From contig NC_090716.1 in the NCBI RefSeq assembly GCF_040954835.1, forward strand, positions 16,305,275 through 16,369,274: DNA of 64,000 bases, given 5' to 3'. The position numbers and the translations under genes are program-made. Below the pieces are notes generated by a model that ran no database searches, was not told the DNA's origin, and saw only the letters and a list, made by a program, of their open reading frames with translations. This document shows positions 24,701 to 36,700 of the stretch, piece by piece (position 1 is the stretch's first letter; each line of letters starts with the position of its first letter). This DNA comes from Lepisosteus oculatus (Eukaryota > Chordata > Actinopteri > Semionotiformes > Lepisosteidae).

Positions 24701-27700
24701 AGAACTGCAGTTATTTACTTCTATATTCTAAGTTATCTCAATGGTTAACACATTTCATCACAGTGAAGTGAAACCCTACGAGAGCATTTCTCTCACAGCC
24801 TGTATCTCATTCTCATTCTAAATCAGATTTTCTTTGATCACGTATGAACCTTGATAGGTTTTAAAAATAATTGGATCTCAGAGATTTTAATGTACAGCTT
24901 GAAAATAATACTTCCTGACCAACATGCCTGTTGGACTGCAAGTGTCCTTGTTAAACTATGAACACAGTGTTCGACATGGACACCCAGGAAATGTTTATTT
25001 TGGTCTGTGCTCTGATAAAAGCCGGTAGATAGTTTAGATAATCTGGCCCAGATATTGTCAAACCATCACAGCGCTTAGCATACTGTTGAGGGTTCAAAGG
25101 AGTGACATGGGACCAAAGTCACACAGTGTCCCTGATGACATCTGCATCAGTCACGTTTTGTGTGCAGTATTGATCTGTACCATGACCCTTCCTCTCATTT
25201 TCCTTTGGAACTGGAGAGGATAAAAACTCTCATTACTCCTTATCCCTTCCAGAACACTTTTTGTGTTCATATTCAAAGCAACGGTATGCTTCTCTGTTAT
25301 TAATGTTATCATGTGACTGTTTATGTGCATGGAGTGCAAATTAAAGTGAGATAAGCCTGTGCCCAGCTATTATATATTTTAACACTTCTTTTCTTTAAGA
25401 CTTCTCTCTCCATACCTAAATGTTTTTCAAATTCTAGGTTTTTGCTTTACCAAACAAGGAATTGGATGGCTTGAAAAAATCTTTTTAAACAGTCATTTAG
25501 TCACGTCTTTCCAACTACTTTAAAATGAGGGTTTTGAGCAAATGTAATGGAGTTCATGATGGATGTTTGAGAGGTGGAAAAGTCTGAATTTCAATCAATT
25601 ATCAGCTTGCTTAGTGATCTCTAGACCACTTCTAACTTCCTAGTGCATTTAGTCAGGCAGTTATCCCTCAAACCACACAGGGCAAGAGCAAAATGTCAAA
25701 TGAAAAACCTTTAAAACATTTGTATTTTTTGAGTTTGCAGCTTCTGCAAAGTGATTTATCATATCTATTTCCAGCATATAAACATTTTTATATGAGTATA
25801 TTTTCCTCATTATCTGTAAAATGTAATGCTTGACTTGATTCATCATTCATACACGCACCCCTTTTAAAAACAATCTAGAAGTCATTCTATGCCATAACAT
25901 TTGCCTAACCCTAACCCTAACCGTATTTATCATCTTGCACTAAAGTCTCCAAAAACAGAGTTTCACCATCAGGCAAAGTTCAGAATCTGAATGCCAACTG
26001 CTTTTGACAGATCAAACAATAACACTATGAAACCAGCATCGTGGTCAATACGAGTGGAGTAACCTTGCTGACAGGCAGCTGTGACGTCACGGGGAAGTGC
26101 TGTGTTGGCTAACACCCCCTGCTGCAGGAGGACAGCATGAACACTTTGAAGCTGTACAGGGCTGTTGTACTTTCAGATGTTGACTTTTTTCATTAAGCTT
26201 GCTTGTGCACCAAAACTAAACTTTTCAGTAGGTTGAAATGGACATTACGCACAAATTTATCAGTTTCTTTGCAATTCAGGGACCACTGTACATCCATGAG
26301 GTTTGAAGACTATCTTTAAAATCTCCTTAGTCTACAGCTTTCGTCCATCTATTTTCTAACCGCTTTATCCAATCCAGGGTCATGGGGGAGCCTGACCTTA
26401 TCCTGGCAAACAACTGGCACAAGGCAGGGTACACCCTGGACAGGACACCAGTCCACGGCAGAGCACACACAGACACACACGTTCACACCGGGGCCAGTTA
26501 ACCTACTAGTATGTTTTAGGAATGTGGGAGGAAATTGTGTTTTTATTCTGAAATGATGGGAATTCTGTTATTGCACACAAACAGGGGTCACTCAACTAAT
26601 TGTGGCACTCATTCATTATGTGCACCAAAGGGTTTTGTGTACATACAGTATACAATCATGACTTTCCCATTTCTCCTTCATATTAATCTATGTAATTCTT
26701 TTGTTGCTTTGATTTGAATGTGTGGAGTAAGTTGTGTGTATAATAAATATTATTTGCTGCTTCGAATTGTCATAACTGTAAGCTTTAAAGCAGCTGGGTC
26801 TGAGTACATTTGCAAAGCACTATATGGTATTGTGCATGATACAGTCAAGCACAAAACAGAGGACACACAAACACAGCACTGCATTTTGTAGCATGGGCAT
26901 TGTGCCTACACAGGCATTACACAGCCACTCATGCAGGAGGCTGATATCAAAGAAATCTGATTGCTGCACATCTACACACTGCTTGGTGACTGTTCTTTGC
27001 ACTATGACAGGGATCTGCACTTTGATCTGCACAAATGGATAGTAGAGCACTTGACAGGAAGAAGCAGCTTCTCAACTCATTTGTGTACCTGAGGGGTGGT
27101 GTGGCACTTTTAAGGATCTGCTAGTAAGATTACACTTCTGCTCTGCTCTTCCAGGTGTCTTGTTCTCCAGTCAGAGGTTCAGAGCTTCATCGAGAGATGT
27201 ATGATCGCAGTGGGAACGAAGGTCTCTCATGCCAGGGCTCTGGCTGATGTCTTGGTGGAAGGCGACCGCAGGGGTCATTACAGTCATGGACTGAACAGAA
27301 TGGGTCAGTGGGGGTCTTGGCACGTGAAGTGTGTCTCAATAGGAGTGGTTTTGAAGTTATTCGGCTTATCAGACATATCTGTGTGTAACTTCTCCAGCAG
27401 AGGGGTTTGTAACCAACCTGTTTCAAGCCTCTCTGTTGTAAGATGACACTGTTGTAGTGATGTTACTCCCCACAGTTCTCAAGAGATGGGCTTCTTTTCT
27501 GCTTCCAGCTGAGCTCTTGATCATTTAGTTCAGGGGTGCCCATCTCCAATTCTGTAAGGCTGAGAACTTGTAGATGAATTGATCGCATTTTAGTTCAATG
27601 AAGGTTTCAATTAAGCAGATTAATTTAAAGACGGATATTCACATGGACCCCAGCTGGGAAGCCCTGCTCAACCACAACTGAACACCAGGAAACAGTGGCC

Positions 27701-30700
27701 CAATTTTTAGCATACTAGGCTAAGCATATACTGTACCATCACTGTTTGGTTTCGAGTCCTGTGACAGAGGTACTAATCCAGGGTCCACCCACAAACACCT
27801 GTAGGAAATTGTAAGATATTTTAGATTCATCTCTATATTTCATAAAACACAAACTTCTTGTACTGCCATGAACAGTAATTAAGCAACTATTCCAATTATC
27901 AGGGGTGCATTGCTTTATTGTCAAGTTAAAATCCTTGCATTCAAAGCCAGCTTCAAAATCCTATCCTGTCTTACAGTGTTCTTGTAAAAAAGAGGCCCTT
28001 TTTTGTTCATTCATTAATGTGATTCTTGACTTTAAGAAAGGTAACTTGCTATTGTTAGAATGAGATGTATAACATGAACAAGACAATGCTATTAAGATAC
28101 AGAATTGTACAAATGTATAATCTGAAATAACCTCATTAATTTAAGTGGGTCATAAACAGGTGTTCATGGAGCACATTATACAACATAAATGATGTGCCAT
28201 CCACCAAAATATGGATTTTAATTAAATATAACGTGTTCACATTTGTGATTCCACAGATATGTACGTCAAGGAGATCCAGACAGGAATCTGTTCCAAAGAT
28301 GGAGAGCCGATTATCGAGAAGGAGACAGTGGCCACAGCACTGGTTGATGGCTGTAACCTCCTGGGGCCGGTGGTGGGCAACTTCTGCATGGACCTGGCCA
28401 TTAAAAAGGCTAAGGAAGTTGGCATAGGCTGGATCGTGGCCCGGGGCAAGTGTTAATTTAGCTCTGCCTTTGATTTCAATGGTCCATCCAGCAGGTTCCT
28501 GACCAGGGTCGAGGGGCAGCTGGAGTCTGTCCCAGCCAGCAATAGGTGCAAGGCAGGGTACACCCTGGGTGGGATGCCAGTCCATCACAATGGCACACAC
28601 AGACACAGACGCAACACACACTTATAGTCACCAGGGCCAATATTTCCCAATAAAGCCCCACGACCCTGTATCAGATAAAGTGGATCGAAAATGGATGGAT
28701 AGAGGAAAGCGTGCCCACCCACCGATCTACCACCCCTAATTTCGGCAGCGTGCTTTTTGTTAGAGGTCTTGAACCCAGGGCCGAGTCAGCCCAGCCCGAC
28801 TTAGCTTAGCTTTTGAGATCTGGTGAGATCAGGCCCTGTGGTGGTCACACCGACAGTGGTGAAGTTACTAAGAAATGCAGATTGAATTTTTGGTATGAAA
28901 ACATTTTTTGAAGTCGCCTGAGAAAACTGCCTGATGGTGAGAAACAAGGAGCGATATATTTTTTCTGCTTCTAAATTCATGAGGATTAACAACACCCAAG
29001 AACTAAGTGCAATAAAAATGTTGTTTTTATATAAGTGTTTATAGTAACTTTGGCTCAACCTCTTGACTGAGGGCTAGCCTGCAGGCCATAGGACAAGGTA
29101 TTTATAGATATAGTAACTGATGTCATGAGTGATTATACGTTAGAGCATCTGAGATGAGATTGAAGTTGGCTGCTGTAATCCCTTCTGAACTCGTTAGAAA
29201 CTTCATTGCCTAGAAAACTAAATTGCCTAGTTTTCTTCTACTGGGAAGAGAGAAGAGATATTGTCTTCCATCAGTAGAGGAGCGCTAAGAAGGGATTTCC
29301 CTTCCTCGGGTTTTCCTAAAATTCCCAATTCATAAAATCATGTGAAAACTCATGGAACATTCTTCCATGCCCCCATATCTGTCACGATATGCTCGATCAA
29401 ATATTCTTTGTTCAAAATCCCTTGTTTTTATTCTCAGCTAAATAAATGTATGGCTTGTAGATTCATTCTTGTTTTATTTTTGCCTCTCAGGTTCAAACCA
29501 TTATGGAATTGCAGGATACTACTCCATGCAAGCACTGAAAGAGGACATGATCGTGAGTCTCTTTCACTGTTCGATAATAGCGTCTCTTCAGAAACATTGG
29601 AAAAAGCCTTCCTGTCCAGAGAGAGTTTGAGGGACAACAGCAATTACAGTCCTGCCTCACCTATGATGGGACTTGCATAAAGACGCTGCTCCTGTATCTC
29701 ATATAAGGCCTGGTTGAAAGCAATTCCAATTCTGAAGTACTGTACAAACCTACTGCGCAGTCCACAGAACCCACCCTCCTCTCAAATCAAGGGAAATGGG
29801 AACATCACATCAGGAGACTTACTCCTGCTCTTATTCCAAACAGTAAATGGAAACAGATCCTCTTCTTCAGATCTGTCAATTAACAATAAATACATTACTA
29901 ACAGCAATAGTTACAAATATCTTAAGTCATTATTAGAAGGACCGTTTAAAAACACAGCATTTACTAAACATTTCCAACCATTTTTCTATACTGTGAAATC
30001 ACAATTTCTGTGCAAGAAGCAAACTTTGTAACACAGTTCTCGGTTTATATAGGCGGTATAGAACAAGCACGTTTAACATAAAAACATTAACACCACAAAA
30101 CCCAGTTCTGTAAATTCTAAAAAATGTCTAAATCGTTCTCAAGGTCTCTGAAGGGATGTGGCTCCCCCTGGTGGTCAGTCTTCAGAGCACAGTTCCCAGT
30201 TTATGTAGCTCAAACCTCTTTAAGGCTTAAACGTCTGCTAGGCTCCAAATTGAAAATAAAATGTATATTTCACCTAGTCTTCGCTAGTGTGTTTATGCAA
30301 TTGTTTAATGTTTCTAAACACCCTTTTCGCTTACTGAGTTCACCGAACTTTTCTTTCTTATTTATGTGTTTAATTAATTAATATTTTATTTTCGAACTGA
30401 GCTGCCCTAACGTTATTATTCGGATGTTCTTCGCAGGGTATGAGTTACACAAACACCTCACCACTCGTCGTCCCTACCAGAGCCAAAGAGGTAAGGTGTA
30501 TGCGCGGATATCTCAGGTTTACCAAGCGTCCGGATGTTTCGACACATTGACTAGATACTTTTGCTGAGCCGAGAGGAGCGTACGGAGGCGCATAGCTACC
30601 AGCAAGGAATTAAAATATCCGCCCTTATCTCGCAATTACGAGATAGTAATTCTCGCGATACCACAATTGTCGGATAATACCGATAATATCGCTACATGCG

Positions 30701-33700
30701 GACTTATTGCCCGTGGAACTGGTTGCACGTATAACTGTTCATAACGGAACCATCAGTGCTTTGATCTCTAAATCCCACGAAAACTGGTCCTCATGCTTAT
30801 AATGATTCTCCTCATTATTTGTTAAAAATCGCAAGACTTCATTATGACTAAACCCCACTCGAAAGTAAATCCGTACAAATTCTGCAGCGCTGGACAATGA
30901 CACGGTCATTAAGGCGAAAGCGCCAGTCAAGCTCACTGCGGCTTCCGGGTGCGTTCAGTGCGCAACGTAACAGGTTGTACACACATTGGAGTAACCATTG
31001 CTATCTCGTAATTGTTTCCCCCTTGGAGACAGCAATGCGCTTCCGTAGGACCAGACTGAGCTCCCGAAAGGAAGTTTGAGCTGATGGACGCGGCGCTAGA
31101 CTCGAAAGTTAAGATCTTCACCCTTCGTTTTCCCCGTGTATGAACTAGCTTTCTTGGTCTGTCACGTTTCTTAGTGCACCTTGGGAACCAACCCCATCAG
31201 CGTAGCTGCACCCGCAAACGACGGGGACAACTTCGTGCTGGACATGGCGACCTCTGCGGTGGCGCTGGGCAAGGTAGAGTTAACCACGCCGGCCGGCCAA
31301 TGGCTGTGACACAGGGACCAGCTGGAATTAAGTCGGTCTCCAGAGGACCACAGGAGCCACAGCACTGTGCTTAGAAGTTACTGCCTTATTTGGTTCAGAA
31401 ATGTCCTGAAACCTAATCTGATTATGGGAACTCCTTAACAGCCAAGGAAAAAAAACCCAAAGATGTAGGGAAAATTGATACTGCATTGTGAAAAAGAAGC
31501 GAATTCACCACGTTTTGGCTGACATTCAGTTTGAATTTTAAAAGAAGTTCAGTTCAACCAAGGTTAATTCAACAACACTACTGTAATTGTCATTTTGCAG
31601 AACAGATGGAATGATTCATGTTAGTATTTAACATGTATTCTAATATAGTAGTTCAGGGGGGTAGCTGCGTCAGCATGCGTAGGCTGCAAAGGAACAGGTA
31701 ATAGGTTTATTCCACGCTGAAAAGAGTAGAAAGAAAACACAACGTTTCGGCCATGGAGCCTTCTTCAGGTGTGATGGCTGTTTCTAATATAGTATTCTAC
31801 TTAGAAACATTCTGAACCAAACAAGGAGTCTGGTAAGAAGCTCTTACCTCTCCGTTAGTGACAGACAAAGTGGTTCGTTCCATACTTAAGTACACCAGAA
31901 TTTCACATTGTGGATAGTTCTGTTGGAAGTGAATGGTTTCTGGGCGCTGGAAGTGGACAGCTGGAGAGTGGAACACTAGAGAGAGCTTCCTGCGCCCTCT
32001 GGTGGACACCTGTCGTATTAACGCTTCCTGGTTTGCACTGCCCTCCTCCATATGAGTGTTTTCACACGTTTCAATAAGACACGTAAGGGACATGATCACA
32101 AAAAGCTTTTTCAGAACTTTTCCATCTCCTTTCAAGGCTGGTTTCCATTTTACTGACAAACATGACTGTCAAGAGACCTGGTTTTCTGTTTTGTGGTACA
32201 ACATTGAGATAATCTGCAAAGAGAACATGTGAGAGTTCTTCTTCAGCCAGTCAGCCAGCAGTAGTTAGCTGACCAGTGGCTGTGCAACAGGAGGCTCAGA
32301 TATACCATCCTGCTTCACAGTCCTTTTATAGGACGGTATCGACAGTATCAACTTCACCATCAGGAGTAAACAGTCTTTCTGTATGACTGTCTGCACCAGG
32401 GCTCTGCTTGATACGCAGGGCTAAGCTTGGTGCTGTGCCGAAGACATGCTGCACAGAGGCTGTGCCGGCCAGTCTCTGCTGCGTGCCAGGCGCTCTGTGG
32501 AGGCCGTTGCTGATGAAGCTGTGCTTTTGGCTCCCGACAGATCGAGCTGCACCACCGGCGAGGCGACATCATCCCGGAGGGCTGGGGCTGTGACTCCGGA
32601 GGGAAGCTGAGCACAGACCCGGGGAAGGTACTGAGTGGAGGGGGGCTGGTTCCCATCGGCGGCTGCGAAGCCACAGGTCAGGCTGTTTCTGCCTTTTTCA
32701 TATTAGAGATTTAGAAATGCCCTAAACTGTTTTTTTAGTGTTTAACTAAGAATTCTTTACTTCTCCTTTCCTTATATGAGCAGCACAGTGGTGCAGTGGT
32801 TGGCGTTGCTGCCTTTCAGTGCTGGGACCCAGGTTTGAATTCCTGGGCTGCTGTCTGTGTGGAGTTTGCATGTTCTCCCTGTGTTTGCATATGTTTCCTC
32901 CATGAGCTCTGATTTCCTACCACAGTCCAAAGAACCTTTGCACTTCTGGGAAAGCTGGCCTTGGTGCGAGTGTGTGTTTCTGTCTGTGTCTGTGTGTGTG
33001 ACCTGTGATTGACTGGTGTCCTGTCCAGGGTGTGTGAGTGTGTGTGTGTGTGTCTGTGTCTGCCCTGCGATGGACTCGCGTCCTGTCCAGGATGTACCCT
33101 GCCTTGTGCCTGTTGCTTGACAGGTTAGCCTCCATGACCCTGAGCTGGATAGTGGTTAGTAAATGGGTGGATATTGAGTGTTTTTTACATCGTATGTGTT
33201 ACATTAAAAATTATTTAAGACTTTCCTAATAATCAGATAACCTTTTGATTATTCTGAATGCCTGTACTTGTATAGTGAATTATTTTTGTTTTTCTATGGA
33301 AAGTGCATAGCAGTCCTGGAGATGGATTGTCAGTCTGTCTACTGCACTGCAATGTGCTTGTTTCTGAATGCAAACCTCTGTTATAGAGCTCAGCTCAGCC
33401 TTACACTTCTAGCTTATTTTCTTACAACTGTATCAACCAAAACATGCCTGCATAGCATTTTCAAGGAGCACTTGCATAATTGTGGTTTTCAGTGTGATTA
33501 GATTTTATCTAAATTTGGAAAGGGAAGGAATGTTCCTCATAAACAAACTGCTGGTTCTCTGGATATATGCCTTAATTGAGCAAAAGTAAATACATTTATT
33601 TCTCTTCTGCTGCTGCTTTCTGATTTTATGCACATTAATTTGTCACGCTAACAACCATCTTTCAAGAAATGATGAATTGTCAGATTTTTAAGCTACAGGT

Positions 33701-36700
33701 AGTGACAATAACTCCAATTTATTTAGAAAGTTCAATTTCTTGTCTTGCAAGAACAGTACCTTGAATATTGAATTACAGTAATTAAATAAGAAGTAAAAGC
33801 CAAGCTAAAAAGACAAAACAATTAAGGTAGATTAAAGCCTGTTAAAAGCTTGTGCATGTAAGTCTCTGAGTTTTAAAAATATTTACAGACTAAGGAGATT
33901 TGTATGGACCCAGGTAAAGAATTACTTGGCTTTACTAACCAAAACGAAAGGCATCACTGCTGAGAGCTCACTAGTAGCCATATCGTTCCTCCTGCTCTGG
34001 CCTGCTGGCAGACGAGTGATACTGGTGAGGCTGGTGTCTTCTGGACACATTCTAATCCTTGTAATAGATCCTAAACTGGGTACTGGGACAGAGTGTTTGA
34101 CAGAAGTGATAAAGGATATGAAAACAAAGAACATGAGATGCAAATACATTGATTTACATGTAAGAGGCAAGGATAACAATTACCTTTTATCCTCTTAATT
34201 GGGGAACACCAAAAAGGTACTAAAACTAAAAATATCATCTGGCCCGTCTTGTACATCCAGTTATCTGGTACAGTATCTTACATTCCTGAGCCCAGCCCTT
34301 TAACAGTGAGGCATGGTACAGTAGTTTGTGGCAGACACCCACAAAACTCTGTGTGAAGAAGCACCTCCTGTGCTCATGCATGTCTGCTTAGGTCCTCAGC
34401 TTCTTGTTTAATCTTTTTGGCATCTGAACACTTGCATCAGGCACCCTTTGTTTAAGAATCATCATATTGTGTTCCCGCCTAATGTAAAGCATTTCATTGT
34501 GTGTTCACATTTGTCTTCTTTAAACACTGTTAATACTGGGATTGTGAAGAACTGTCTGTCTCCTGCAGGAGGGTACAAGGGCTTCGGGCTGGGGCTGATG
34601 GTGGAGGTGTTCTGCGGCATGCTGGCGGGCTCCCAGTACAGCCGACACATCCGCACCTGGAAGTTCACGGAGCGCACGGCAGACTTGGTACGTACTGCGC
34701 TCAGCCTTCCTGCTGTATAAAAGCCTCTTCACCGGGAGCACTGCAGACAACTCTCTCCACGGACAAGAGGACAGCCCTGATGTCTTGATGGTTGAATAAA
34801 TCTCTGGAACAGTTGCAGCATAATTGAAAAAGGAAGCTCATAAAGGAGTTCAGATAGCAGAGTAGAACCTTCTTTCATCATTTATAAGTGGGATTAAACA
34901 CAAAGGTGCTTATAATTGAAATAGTTCTTTACCTTCTATTTCCTATAACTCAAAATAAGCCAGTGGGCTTCTTTTATATCTTATATAGTGTCCAGTCTTT
35001 ACAGAGGTATCCATAACTCAACCTCACTTCAGCCTGTTTTACCTGAGTCACCTATTGCTACCGAAATTCACTTCACAATTAAAAAAAAAAAAGTTTATAA
35101 AATAGAGTTCTTAAAGTACAGGTCCAGGGTATATCTTGCCTTGTACCCATTGTTTGCTAAAATAGGCTCTGGCTAATACGTGAGCCTGTACTGGATTAGG
35201 CAGTTAAAAGATGGATGAATGGAGGGAACTATAGGCAGACCGACTCCTGCAAAAAGGCTGGAAGTAGTTTGGTCGCTGTATGCTGACAATACTGCCCTCT
35301 GCTGGTAGATTACTGTACTACAGCTTCAATCCTCGGGTGTTAGTGTAGTCTATGTACTGTAGGTACAGTAGATTCTCACAACCTCTGGGTTGGTGGACCC
35401 CTTTTCTTGTAAAAATTCTCAGTTTAAACTTTACAGATAAACGATATAATGTTCATAATAGATTACTGCGTACCTTAAAGTACCTTTAAAAGATTTATAT
35501 AATGTAATACTTTCATTCGCTCCTGATCCTGAACAACCTGGCCAAGACGCTGAAACTGTGAGTTTCTTTCTCCTCTTTTCAGCATGGAATTAACCTTTAC
35601 TGGTTCCTTTGTGGCCAATGCACACTGACACAGATGTAAACTCAGACATCTTCATGCTGTATTGACCTGTGAAGACCGGAACTGAATTAGTCTTTGACTC
35701 AGAAGGCCTCAGTGCCCACTGTTCCCCAGTCTTCAGACATTGAGGGTTGGAGATCCCTATGCACTTTGCAGGGCTGAAGTACTGAGGAACTCCAGGATCC
35801 GAATTACATCATACCAATATGAAAAAAATACTTGTTGAAACCAGATACACTGGGACATTAGCGTTTATGTACAGTTAAATTAAGGTGACTCAGCATGTTC
35901 ATTGAAGTAACAAAATACTTTGAAAGCCCTGCTGCATTTTGGTCTTGGATGCCAATCTGAGCATTTTGATGAAAGTGGTATGTTTGAGGAAATTAAACCA
36001 GGAACTGGACTACAGTGTGAAATATTGCTATAGCAGCCTTTGACTGGGATGTGTGCAAGCTAGGGTCTAGCCACTACAGTACTATTACTGGGTTTTTAAT
36101 GTGATGATGGTGACCGAGTTCATTCAGAACTATTTCTTTCTAGGAGGTATAGGTTTTATTATTCCTTCATTAACTCATTTTTGATCTGGCGACTAGTTTA
36201 AGATGTGTTTTCTGTTTCCTTTTTCAGGGCCAGTGTTTTGTGGCAATAAACCCTGAATGTTTTGCTCCTGGATTTAAGGACAGAATGTCTGACTTGCTTT
36301 CTCTGCACAGAAATCTGGAGCCGGTGAGTGACTGTTTTACCCAAAGTTACCAACCTTCTCGATCTTCAGAAGGCTGCTCCTCTTTTGGCAGAAATTTCCC
36401 CATGTCCCCACTTTTTTTTGCACCAGTTTTTGGAATACTGTCCCAACTCTGTCCCACATTCACAAATCTCTTTGTACTTCCTTTATGACGAAAGCTCTAG
36501 GGAAGTGGAAATTCTCAGGTCAAAGCGCCTGGAGTTTTCACTGTACGAACCCCCCACACCTAATCATCTCCGTGCTCAGAGACACCATGTTGCCCTGGTA
36601 CCATATGCTGGATTTGGGTTTAATGAAGTTACGCACTTAGTATTTCCTTTTTTTATGTCAAACACACGTTACGTACAATTGTAACAGTGAGGTGAGTGCA

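Larger units (their letters stand above)
18726..27154 (+). other. Intron 1 of the Ldh_2 gene (8.4 kb)
   Basis: Contains a possible noncoding or alternative first exon at about 19058-19315, a purine-rich unclassified block (19560-20750), a foldback element (21285-21490), SINEs (23480-23862, 26344-26540), a telomere-like repeat (25904-25922) and a CRE-type site (26082-26089). No other coding exon in frame is seen. Confidence 0.65.

Noticed and set aside
27201-27446. Start of the Ldh_2 protein at Met 27201
   Set aside because: This Met is inside the conserved N-terminal helix ([11 protein letters not shown]), and the open exon extends upstream to a good acceptor. The + frame past 27303 is intron.
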